Translations under genes and position numbers: made by a program
In this document: one piece after another, positions 51,670-61,195 of the stretch
Layout: every line of letters starts with the position of its first letter
Position numbering within the stretch: position 1 is the first letter of the stretch
The notes under the pieces: generated by a model
Databases searched by the model: none
What the model was told of the DNA's origin: nothing
Seen by the model: only the letters and a program-made list of their open reading frames with translations
NCBI GenBank assembly: GCA_032718865.1
Contig: JALUTQ010000022.1
Coordinates: 1 to 64,000, forward strand
DNA from: Tilletia caries
Lineage: Eukaryota; Basidiomycota; Exobasidiomycetes; Tilletiales; Tilletiaceae
DNA: 64,000 nucleotides
Direction: 5' to 3'

Positions 51670-51903
51670 GAAGGGTCGCGGACCTCAGATCGCCAGTTGA
51701 CTGTAACGCGCTTGGTATTGTTCTGCTCTAGCTGGTGGGCCTCTAGATACATTCGCTCGTACAGAGGGTTCGGAAGAAGGAAAAGGTGAAGAGAATGATC
51801 ATGTGCAAAAGAGTGTGGGAATTGATCATGGATCGAAAGAAAGTGAAGGAAGAAACGGAAGAAGTAACCAAGGTATCCGAAGGGTCAGATGTCAGACCCT
51901 ACA
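51670..51903 (-). repeat. Solo LTR of a TE-C relative
   Basis: TGAAGGGTCGCGGACC ... GACCCTACA, 234 bp, clearly related to the TE-C LTR but diverged. Perfect flanking 5-bp duplication gtagc (51665-51669 and 51904-51908). Left by LTR-LTR recombination of a full element. Confidence 0.88.
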
Positions 51904-52330
51904 GTAGCAATCTCTGTGTCGTCGCTTCCCGAAGTTCAGAACCCAACCTCGAATTTCTGTCGGACAGCTTTGGATGAGGGTTGACAGACGGTTTTGCTCC
52001 CTATCGCTTCGCCCGCTTCGGGGGTTACGTTGTCTCTCAACACAATCGATGGCGATGTGGGCCCGAGTCGACCCCTCTCTCTGGCCTTATGACTGTGAGC
52101 TATGAAGCGCTCGGCGCCGAATCACCTACACTTCGCTGTTACCCTCATTGCGAGGAACGCAAGGCTTAAAGGAAGCACCGGGTTGAGAATAACGATGCGG
52201 ATGAATAAATAGTGAGCTTCCAATCAAGGGTTTCCTACCTTGCTAACCGATTCGTCATCGCCTTTGCTCCGCTATCTCTCTTCTTTTGGATCAACCTACC
52301 TTCTTTGTACAGCACACAGCAACTCAAAAC
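51904..52330. other. Upstream region of the second membrane-protein gene
   Basis: No coding pattern recognised. A cgcttcgcccgcttcgggg hairpin-like stretch is near 52005. Confidence 0.4.
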
Positions 52331-54076
52331 ATGGATATCTACACTCGCTTCAATCTCCCTCCGCCGCCGCCTCCGACCATGTTCTCTCGAGACCACACCG
52401 TTGCCAGAGCTCGAATGCCGAACTTCAACAGCGTCGATGAGATTGCTACTTTCCTGGACGACATCAACCTTCCGCGGTACTCAACAAGCGCAACTGATTT
52501 CACTATCTTTGCGATCGCATTTGCCGTGGTTCTGTTGACAACCCTTTCGCTCTTCATTCTTCAAAGAATCTACAACAAGACCTGGTGGGTCTTTCGCCTC
52601 ATCCCACGCGGTCACAGCAAAATTCTGATCCCCAACGTACATACTTCCTGGGTCGTTTATATGGCCATCTACGGATGGGTTCGGGTCGCGTTCTACGCGG
52701 CAAATTATATCGCTCACGTACGACACGAGCCGATACCCAATCGGATCTTATGGGCGAGCATGATGTGGTCGCCAATCGCTTTCGCATGTTGGTACCAAAC
52801 ATGGGCCATCACAGCAGCGAGAGGAACGAGCGGATCGTCATCATCGAACAATGTCCCCAGCCGGTCATCATCTCGGCCGATCCCATCATGGCTTGTCAAC
52901 ATCGTGTTTTTGTGTTTGCCACTCGGTCCCGCCATTGCAGCCCTGGTTCCAGGCGTGATCGGAAATCGCTCAGATGAACACGCGAGACATGGATGGTACG
53001 AATGGCACAGTAAATACGACGGCAAGACAGAGATGACCCGTGATATGCTCTTGGATGCCCAGAACGTGAGTTGCTTCTAGCTGGTGGCTGAGAAAACTCT
53101 GCTGATGGACGCGTATACATTTGCAGATCTTTCACCAAACTCTTGAAGGCGTCTACTTCCTGAGTATCGCACTGACGATCTGGATGATCGTGTGCGTCCT
53201 GTGTGGCGGCGCGTACGCTTTCGCCTCATGCTCGCTCATCCTCGATCTCCGGAAACACGTCGCAAGCAAACTGCCACGCACATCCAGAACTTTCACACGG
53301 ACGCCTTGCAATCTGTCATTTCCTGCTTCCAGAATCGAGGCGCCCCCCAGATGCATGCAGCGAGGGGAATGCATCGAAAAGCAAATGTCTTCTATAGACA
53401 AGGACGAGATTACCACAACTGGCAGCTGGATCGACGAAGGGCATCAACGTCCCATTGGGAGCTCAGCATTCGCCGACGAAGCGCAAAATCGGCCCGTATC
53501 CTTCCTGCCAGCCGTGCCTCTGCTTGCAAAGCTCAGGTCTTTCACTCGCGGAGAGAATCTTAGGGCATATCAAGTCCTTCTGACGTTCATCAGTGAGTAG
53601 AAGATGTTGAGGCTGGCAACCTTACTTTAATTGACTCACAATGCCATTCTCTGACCCATTTCAGTTCAATCTGGTGGGTATTTCAGGCCTTCAGTACATG
53701 CTTCAGCCCACAACTGACCCTATGCCTTCTTTCCCTACCATCGATGCACGAAGCGAGCGTAGTGCTGGGCTGCGTCATCTTTATTGTCCTTCTTCTGGTC
53801 GCAGTCGCCCGATTTTACCCTGATGCCGAGCGTGGTCACTTTGGTCACATTTTCAAAGCTACCGGGATGGCGGCTACGATCGCCAGTCTCATTGCTGGGA
53901 CTACTTCCACCATCGCAGTCACACACACCACGTTTGAGGCCTCGTTTTCGATTCTTCTCCATGCATGGCGGAACGAAAAACGCAACCAATCCAAGGATAC
54001 TGCGCAAAGTTTCGACGAAATGGGAGGAAGAGAAGACAAGGGCTGCTCTGCTCCATCTCCATCATCGCCCCCATGA
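52331..54076 (+). CDS. Multi-pass membrane protein, family member 2
   Basis: Start at ATG 52331 (MDIYTRFNLPPPPPPTMFS) by homology with the 48001 gene; an upstream ATG at 52286 is in frame. Exon 1 52331-53065; intron 53066-53126 (gtgagt...tttgcag); exon 2 53127-53592; intron 53593-53664 (gtgagt...atttcag); exon 3 to 54076. Hydrophobic segments: FAIAFAVVLLTTLSLFIL, an amphipathic second, WASMMWSPIAFACWY, VNIVFLCLPLGPAIAALV, IALTIWMIVCVLCGGAY, VVLGCVIFIVLLLVAVA, MAATIASLIAGTTSTIAV. The exon 2-3 junction is one base out of frame, so either an error or early decay. Confidence 0.65.
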
Positions 54077-54583
54077 CTTCCTACACTCTCGACAAGGCCC
54101 GCCTGTTGATTATGCTTGAAATTGTGTTTTAAACAGAAGCCAGACATGTCGAAGTGCGGCCTGCCGGTCTATGTTCGAAGTCGGCGCAACGCAACGACAA
54201 TCCGTCCCTAAGCCTTAAGCCTCAAGGTGCGGCCGCAATCAACTCATCTCATTTCTTATATGATTCTAGGCCCTCGCCAAGCCCAACTTTCATCTCGGAC
54301 AGCCGGCTGTCGTCGCGCATCCTCTGGGCATGAGGACGTGGAGGACTTCCTTGTTTATCTCATCCAGCGGCGGAGTGTGCGACGTAATGAGTCATGTAAC
54401 GCCCAGAGCTTGCCTATGGAGTATGGACGCACGGTCAGTTGCAAATGTACATAAGAGGGCGTCCTTCTCAATGCATTTTGATCCCTCACCGCCTCGTCAC
54501 TCATCCCTTGCATTCCTCCCTCCACCCTATCAACTTTTGCGGCTTCCAATCCTTACCCAGCAACCTGCGATCAGTCAACGGCC
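54077..54583. other. Intergenic, promoter side of the Cys-rich gene
   Basis: No coding pattern; a tacataag element lies about 135 bp before the ATG at 54584. Confidence 0.4.
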
Positions 54584-55200
54584 ATGAAATCGTTCACTGC
54601 CCTCATGCTCATCGGTATGCTTACCGTCATCGGTACCGTCAAAGTCAAAGCCGATCCTGTAAGTCTTGTCCACAAGTCCCGTCTTCTCTCCCAAGTCCCA
54701 CAGTCAGGCATCATAACGTTTCTGTCTTTCCTCACGCTTTGTTCCTCTGCAGAACCATGACCTACTTCGCCACTGCCAGGCGGTTGCCAATACTTGCCAT
54801 AACATGGACGATTACGAGGACGCATGGATGGTACTTATTTGCCTGTGACCCATGTACAAGGCTTTTTTCAGCTGCTTTACTGACATTACGCTCTCCCATC
54901 TCGCTTCCTATTATACAGTCCTGCCTGTGCCAGAAATGGACCAAGAATGGCCAAGCCGTACGTTCCCAAGCTAAGCAGCAGCGCGTTCTTCTTGATTGTA
55001 GGAAACCGTGCCAGGGAACTGAACGAATTAGACCTTTTGGTATCACTCTATTGCAGGACTGCGTCTCGGCCTGCAACAAGGGCGGTGCCAAAGAACAGTT
55101 CTCCGACGGATGTGAGGCCGCCTGTGCCCAAATTTTTGCGAACCAGCACAAGAAAAACACATGCAACCCAAGGCCTAAGGGCTGCCGTTCGCCGCCCTAG
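54584..55200 (+). CDS. Small cysteine-rich secreted protein (111 aa)
   Basis: Exons 54584-54658, 54753-54830, 54919-54957 and 55057-55200; introns gtaagt..tctgcag, gtactt..tatacag and gtacgt..attgcag, all phase 0. Exon 1 is almost exactly a signal peptide (MKSFTALMLIGMLTVIG then KVKADP). The mature part has ten cysteines (HCQ, NTCHN, SCLCQKW, DCVSACNKG, DGCEAACAQ, NTCNP, KGCR), suggesting disulfide-rich, apoplastic or cell-wall protein. Small size, signal peptide and Cys content are those of effector-like or surface proteins, but no family is recognised. Convergent with the GH45 gene. Confidence 0.7.
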
Positions 55201-55828
55201 CCCGTCGATCACAATTCGCAGCAAGGATCAGTACCCAGGCTCTGCCAGGCGTCGCCTCCGTCCCGATCACACTCTTCCACTTGCAGAGGGGTACATCCTT
55301 GCACTATGAACCGTTTCAAACATTCTCACCCACCCCGCCAACTTCTCCATCCACCTTTTTCCCTTCATTCCTTTTGGCCCCTCTTTGCTCTACTTCGTCT
55401 GGCTGCTAGGCTTGACGGTCCGGTTCCCTTGACCGAGCGAGCATCAATCCATGTGACTTCGTTTTTCGTACAGATATCCCATCCTTCACGAAACACACCA
55501 GAGAAAGAACGTCCTCGAGCCTTGTCTGCCTTGCCCTGATCAAAACCAGTCAAACAGGACGAAGCATGAAGTAGGTCCGGTTTTTCTCGATCTTGAGCAT
55601 GATTAAGTTCGTCTTCCTATTCGGTTGACATTTGCCGAGAGACGAAAGACGAAAGACGAGAGAATAAAGGGGGGCTAAATTAGAAGACTGGACTCTGGAA
55701 CAGTACAATATGGAAGAAATTGGAGATCGGGCATGAGCAGTCGAAAGTGCGCGACCGAGTCAGACATAAAGCAGGCGTGGGTGCTCCGATGAGATGACTG
55801 GTGGTAAGGCTTTCCTTCGCATTGCCGA
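55201..55828. other. Convergent 3' region
   Basis: Between two convergent stops. Contains gacgaaagacgaaagacgagaga near 55640. Nothing else recognised. Confidence 0.5.
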
Positions 55829-57028
55829 TCACTGAGGTGCTTCAGAGTAGTTGCCGTCGTCATAGCGAATCGTGCCAGTGTTGTCGGTAAGGATCTTGGG
55901 GCACTTGACGCGGCACATGGAAGAAATCGTCGGGTTAAGTCCGTACGGGTGGTCCGGAGGGATGAGCCAGTCGAAGCGCTGTGTGAAGCCAGCAGATGGT
56001 TCCGTGAGGGTCAACACACCCGTACCATATAGAGGAAGCGACTGGGCTTGGATGTCTCGATATGGAACGTACCCATTGGCAGCCAGGCTGGAGCTCAGCT
56101 GGAAGCTGGCCGCAGCTGTCCCTGTTCATGATGCCACCAAACCGACGACCCCAACCATCGGCAGGACTACCCCACTGCGAAGGGCACGTGTTCAGCTCGC
56201 CCACTCCAGCTGCGTCAAGAAAGTATCACAATTGTTGTCAGCATCATGACATTGAGTTGTTGAGTATCCTGAACTTACCGCCGGGCGTCTGGATGTCGAT
56301 CTGCCTGTGGTCGCCCATATCGCCGGAGTTGATGGCCTGAAAGACAAGCGTCTTGCCGGGAAGCTCTTGGAACTGCATCGAGTAGCATGCACCGAAGAAG
56401 GAGTCCTCTCCCAACGCAATGGGACGAGCTCCGACCGCATAAGACAGCATCGGATTTGACGACGATACGAAGGGCTGCTGGCTGTTGCACTGTTTACCAA
56501 CAACAGAGATATCTTAGCATGCTGGCTGGGTACGAGTTCATTTGGAGGAACACTCACAGCAAAGGCGCTTCCTCCCTCGGAACCGCTCGTGGTCATCGGG
56601 TCTTCCAGACGCGTCAAGCCGTCCTTGGCACACGAGTGCGCCGGACGTACGACGACATTTTTCCCCGGCCATGCTGCACCGACTTTGCAGCAGTCCCCTG
56701 TGGACCAAAAGCACATCGCCGTGAGTACCGGAGAGGAGCTTCGTCAGCTTGGACATAGAGACATACTCACAGTACTGCGTGGCCTGTCCGCCAGTCTGCA
56801 AGGTTTGCACGAGCAGAATTGTTTTGCAATGAGCAATAGAAACATCAATGCCGCGAGGCCAAAAACATCACTCACAACTTCGCAGTGCTGACCGTCTGGA
56901 GACTGGCGGCGGTTGTATTCATCAATCTGACGTTGTGTGCTTGACGACGAAGGAACGTGCAGACCATCGGCGCCGAGGAGAAGAACGCTTGCGAACAGTA
57001 TGAAGAAGGGATGTCCGAGAAGTCGCAT
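55829..57028 (-). CDS. Endo-beta-1,4-glucanase, glycoside hydrolase family 45 (271 aa)
   Basis: Six exons (57028-56876, 56795-56771, 56697-56558, 56489-56279, 56209-56073, 55978-55829) with good GT-AG borders sum to 816 nt in frame. A signal peptide is at residues 1-22. The GH45 signature spans the exon 2/3 junction: TQYWDCCKVGAAWPGK, containing the N-terminal catalytic Asp. Further family features are SGSEGGSAFACN, FGACYSMQFQELPGKTLVFQ, INSGDMGDHRQIDIQ with the second Asp, GVGELNTCPSQWG, GWGRRFGGI and GCQWRFDWL. Cys-rich, secreted, cleaves cellulose internally with inversion. No cellulose-binding module is seen. Confidence 0.88.
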
Positions 57029-57154
57029 CGTGAGTTTCTAGAATGTTGGAACCGTAGTGAGAATGGGAAGAATAGAAGTGGAAGGGAGTGTGAATAGTAA
57101 GAGACGAAAGGTTAGGATGAAGGACAGAATCGTTAGCTCTGTCAACAGCTCTTC

Positions 57155-57161
57155 TTTTATA
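57155..57161 (-). promoter_or_regulatory. TATA box of the GH45 gene
   Basis: tataaaa on the minus strand, about 130 bp before the ATG at 57028. Confidence 0.5.
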
Positions 57162-58598
57162 CCTTTGTCTACCTGCCACGTCTGGGCTAGCTCTACGCAG
57201 CATCTTGGACTCGCTGGCGAGCCGAAGGCGTGTTTGTTCCAGAAACGGGAGAACGTGCTGGCTTCCTTCGGTAAGACAAGCTTACCAGCGCACGGTCATA
57301 GGCTTTTTGTACCGCTGTGAGCAAAAGTGTGTGTACGACAGGATGGTTAGATGAGGAGTACCGGTGATTGGTCGTCTCCTCGACAGCAGGTGGGAAAAAG
57401 ATTGCCACCCACGAAGAAGCTGGCGATACGCACACGTTCTGAGAACGTCGAGAGCACGTAGGGGTTGCGTCAAAACGGAAGGGAGGAAGTCAGACTGTCA
57501 GAAAGAAGAGGACAAGATAAATCAGCCACGCAGAGGTTCCAGCAAGAGTCGAGACATCCAGACGAGATGCTGGCAAAGGCTGGTCCAAAAGCGTCGGAAC
57601 GATCAAATGGATTCCCACATACGTATGTTTCCAGCTAGAGCATATCCCGTGCCGATCAGAGGAGCCGATCAGAGGACATTCAGTTAAGTCGGCATTGGCC
57701 AGCACTTGACCAGCACGAGCTCAGGAACGGAGAGAAATCGCGTATCTGGTTACTGGTAGTGGTACCGACCAATGTGAGCCTGAAGCTCTTGTGCCTGGGA
57801 ACTGAGATGGGCGAGGCAATACCGAAGATTTCCACCAGGACTTCATGGTGCCATCATATCCGTGAGCCACGGAAAAAGCACATAATCGCATGATCCTACA
57901 GAGGCTGGTCACAGAGCGCCAGCGAGTCAGCATCAGAGCTATGAGGTCCTGACGAAATGGGTACAAAACGCCTTTCTCGCTCGCTGTGGTATCGTCTGTC
58001 TGTATGTAATGGAATGTAATTGTCAGCGTCAGCGTGTCAGCACTTCCTTACGCCTCTAACGAGACGCGTGTGTGGGTTTTGAGCGGAGTTGCTCCGCTCG
58101 AACGCTGCAACCGAGCCCGTGCGGCTCCCATCTGCGAAACGCTACCGCTCCGGGAGGTCTGTCGCATTGCGCAAACCCACTAGCAGAGCCTCGAGAGTGG
58201 AGGCCTGCCGCCTTGGCGTCCGATTCACCTGCTCAAACCTGGTTGAGGCCAACATGGGACCAGAACAGGGAGTAAGAGGCACGAATGATCAATGAACTGC
58301 TGACTGGCAAATGAAAATGGGGGAAGGCATTTAGCTAACTGCATTGGAGGGCAGGAAACGTCAGCGACAGATCAATGGGAGAAGGAAGGGGGGGGGGGGG
58401 GGGGGTTGGAACGATCAGCGGAGTAATGTGTTCAGAAATAAGACAGGGCAGCTGGCGGCTGATGTTGAGTGGCCGAGAGTCGTTATCATCTGGAGGAAGT
58501 GAATGGTGGTGTGATTGTCCAGAGTCAAGATCCATGAGTATCGAAACTCTCCGGCAGAAAATGGTCCGTATTAGTCAGCAATTGGTGCCACACACATG
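57162..58598. other. Long intergenic region
   Basis: About 1.4 kb without a convincing gene on either strand. Contains a gcggagttgctccgc inverted repeat near 58083 and an 18-base G run at 58388-58405. Confidence 0.45.
58388..58405 (+). repeat. G18 homopolymer
   Basis: Eighteen consecutive G on the plus strand; could form a G-quadruplex. Length is likely imprecise. Confidence 0.7.
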
Positions 58599-59600
58599 TC
58601 AACCGTAAAACAAGTGCGTTGCGTCAACATCGCCAAACAGCTCCGCGTGTCGGACATAGCTGTCCCGTATGTACACCAGGTACGCGTCCGATTCCCAGCC
58701 ACCCCTAATTCGAATGTCGTCTAGGGGCTTCTCCGCACTGAAGAAGAAGGTGGCACCCCCGATCCGGAAGCAATGGCCTGTCACACGCTCGCGACCTGCG
58801 GCGTGCAGCCAGGCGTTGACGGTCTTGGTGAAGTGGCTGTCCGTGAGCTCCCGGCGTTGTCCTGTGGCGGTGATGTACGAAAAGGCGCCAGTCTTCGTGG
58901 CGTCTTCGTTAGGTCGCGGCGCATTGGAAGCCTGGTGTTGGTGAAATGCGGCCACTGGGCATAGCTCGGGCATTTTCCGCTGTTGGGCGACAATTCGATC
59001 AAAACCTGCGGACCCATGTACCTTTTCCGACGGGAGCTTCAACACCACCGACGCAATATTTCTCGCCCCCCGTGAGGCCACAAAACTGAAATCCGACCAC
59101 CGTGCTCGCTCGGACGTGTCTGCGTTCAGGGTCCGAACTGAGATCTCGCCCGGTCGGTACATAGCGAAGAGCGCAAACAGGGCCGCTGCCCAAATCGCAC
59201 AATGGCCCGGCGTCGAGAGGTCCGCGTGCTCACGCATAGCCTGAAGATCAGGAAGGCGGACGGGGCGGCGTTTCTCCAGGGCGGGGAGCGCCGTCAACTT
59301 GGCCGATCGTCGGAGAAGCCTTGTGGCGGAAGCGTCAAGTGCCCATGGCATCTTCTGAACACGATGCCAGTGCATGAGTGCGTATGTTCGCTGTTGTGAC
59401 GTGCTCGCCCGTCTCTTGTCTTGGTCGTGCGTCAGAAAACACGAAAGGATGTTGGTGCCAACAGGAAACTGGTAATGGTGCGGCAACCCGATCTCTTCGC
59501 ACCAGCGCAAGTACTGGACGACCACCTGACCATAGGTGATTCGTGTCGATGTCTTGACCGATTGGGCGAGGGGTGCCGACAAACTGATTGCCAATGCCAC
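58599..59600 (-). CDS. Tyrosine recombinase of a DIRS-like retroelement (333 aa)
   Basis: One open frame with the tyrosine-recombinase pattern. The N-terminal SAM-like part (RITYGQVVVQYLRWCEEIG) is followed by the first catalytic Arg in FAMYRPGEIS, the His-x-x-Arg box in TGHCFRIGGATFF, and GGWESDAYLVYIRDSY, where the YLVYIR tyrosine is the expected nucleophile. This form is typical of recombinases in DIRS/Kyakuja-type and Crypton elements of fungi. RT/RNase H directly upstream supports DIRS-like. It looks intact. Confidence 0.78.
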   Translation of the reverse strand: MALAISLSAPLAQSVKTSTRITYGQVVVQYLRWCEEIGLPHHYQFPVGTNILSCFLTHDQDKRRASTSQQRTYALMHWHRVQKMPWALDASATRLLRRSAKLTALPALEKRRPVRLPDLQAMREHADLSTPGHCAIWAAALFALFAMYRPGEISVRTLNADTSERARWSDFSFVASRGARNIASVVLKLPSEKVHGSAGFDRIVAQQRKMPELCPVAAFHQHQASNAPRPNEDATKTGAFSYITATGQRRELTDSHFTKTVNAWLHAAGRERVTGHCFRIGGATFFFSAEKPLDDIRIRGGWESDAYLVYIRDSYVRHAELFGDVDATHLFYG

Positions 59601-60338
59601 GTCTGAAGTCCCATGCGCAGAATTGATCAGGTGGTAAGCCGGTCACCGGTGTCATGCGCAAGACTACGTCTTCTTTGGGTCGGATACTCATGGCGAATGT
59701 CGTGGCCATGTCACACGTGGGTTTGTTTGATGGTGACAGGGACTCCCACGTCCAAGCTGGCTCAATATTGCCAACCGGGCGCAAAGATCCTCTGGAAGTT
59801 GCATTGATAGGCTGATTCCCTCGCGTGCTCCTCTGAGCAGCTCTGCTCGCCGAAGATGAAGCTGCTGATGCTGACGCAGAAGCCTGTCGAGGCTGCTCGC
59901 TAACGCGAGGATAGGGGTGGTGTGTCGACTGGTGAGAAGAGGGACGATTTCGATTGGCGAGAAATGACCGGCCAAGTCGGCGGGGTGCTTTGACGTCGCC
60001 GGTGGTGGGGCCAATGGTGGAGGGGAGCAAGGAGGCGGGCTGCGTCCTCACCGCTGGGGAAAGGCGGGACGACAGTTTGGAGAGTCCCAGACGACGCGGC
60101 GGACGAGACCGAAGGGAAACGGTGGCCGATGAGGAGGACTAAGAGGCGGGGTGTGATGTTGATGGTCTGCAAATGACCTCGGTAGCGGAGGCCAAAGACG
60201 ATGCATGTAACTCATCGGACGATGATTCCAATGAGCCCGTGCTGGTGAGGAAAACAGGGAAAACCGGGAGGGCTCGACTCGCTTCAGTGTTAGGCTCTTG
60301 TCGCGCGGAGTCGACGGCGCGGCAAGAGAACCTGGTCC
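59601..60338 (-). other. Linker region between RNase H and recombinase
   Basis: The frame 60051-59335 is Ser/Ala/Pro-rich (QASASASAASSSASRAAQ) and overlaps the recombinase. 60050-60338 has a Ser/Glu-rich frame. No domain recognised; may belong to the DIRS-like polyprotein. Confidence 0.35.
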
Positions 60339-61195
60339 TCATTTGGAGGCGGCCGGCCTTGCGGTAACGTATTCCCAAGGCTCGGCCAGGTGGAGGAGGA
60401 GAGGAGCGAACGCCGTAGCGTCACCCCGAGATGGCGCATCGGCGATGTTGTCGGCCGATGCCACGTAGACGATGGACATGATGATGTTCGCACCCATTGC
60501 GCGCATGGCTGCATCGTTCAAGCATGAGTTGGTGAGCTTGGATCGAGACCGTCCCTTCCTCGCCGCGAAGACAACACCCAAGTTGTCGACGTGGAAGGTA
60601 ACGACACTATCTCTCACACCGAGTTGTATCACCGCCTGAAGAGCCAAATGCAACGCCCACATTTCCATGACCCCAATATCGACACCGACAGTCCGCGCGT
60701 GCTCTGGCAACGCCCAAAATTGGGCCCGTCTGCCCACGACTATACCGCAACCTGCGTTTGACGCATCGGAGTAGATTTCGAGTGACGAGTTGGTTGCGGG
60801 AAGGGAAAAGGAAGCACTGAGGTCCGACATGCGCAGGAAGCGTGCCCAGTCCTTGAGCTCGATCAAGACGTCGCGGGGAAGATGAAGGCGGTGTCCTCTT
60901 CGCTCGGGATGGAAGCGATTGCGATGGGCATAAAGGGCGTTGAGATTCGACCTTCGCTCGGAGAAGATGACGCATATATGGACGAGCGAGCCAATGACGC
61001 TGGAGATGTCCTTGTAGTCGTAGGTGAACGAGACTTGCTCGGGAGGGGTCTGACGCAGAAGATGGTGGATCTTGGCCAGATATTTGTCCCGCTTGTGGGG
61101 AGTGAGCTCGACGCTATGACGGTCTAGATCCCATTGAAATCCGAGTAGCTCAAACTGGCGTGACCAGCCAAAGCGCTTCGTCGGGTGTAGTGTTT
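60339..61195 (-). pseudogene. DIRS-like RT C-terminus and RNase H, 5'-truncated
   Basis: Begins within the RT (FELLGFQWDLDRHSVEL, the strand after the palm in DIRS-group RTs), followed by a thumb (DISSVIGSLVHICVIF). RNase H then reads SLEIYSDASNAGCGIVV with the first Asp, VMEMWALHLAL with Glu, VTFHVDNLGVVFA with Asp, and ASADNIADAPSRGD with the final Asp. The fingers and palm are missing. The frame is open upstream into a kinase fragment, which is what made one continuous reading frame of 471 codons. Confidence 0.7.

Noticed and set aside
57721..57966. 81-residue minus-strand frame
   Set aside because: No domain, no splice partner and composition like intergenic DNA.
58075..58160. tRNA-like hairpin gcggagttgctccgc
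   Set aside because: No anticodon arm, T arm or acceptor pairing could be built around it.
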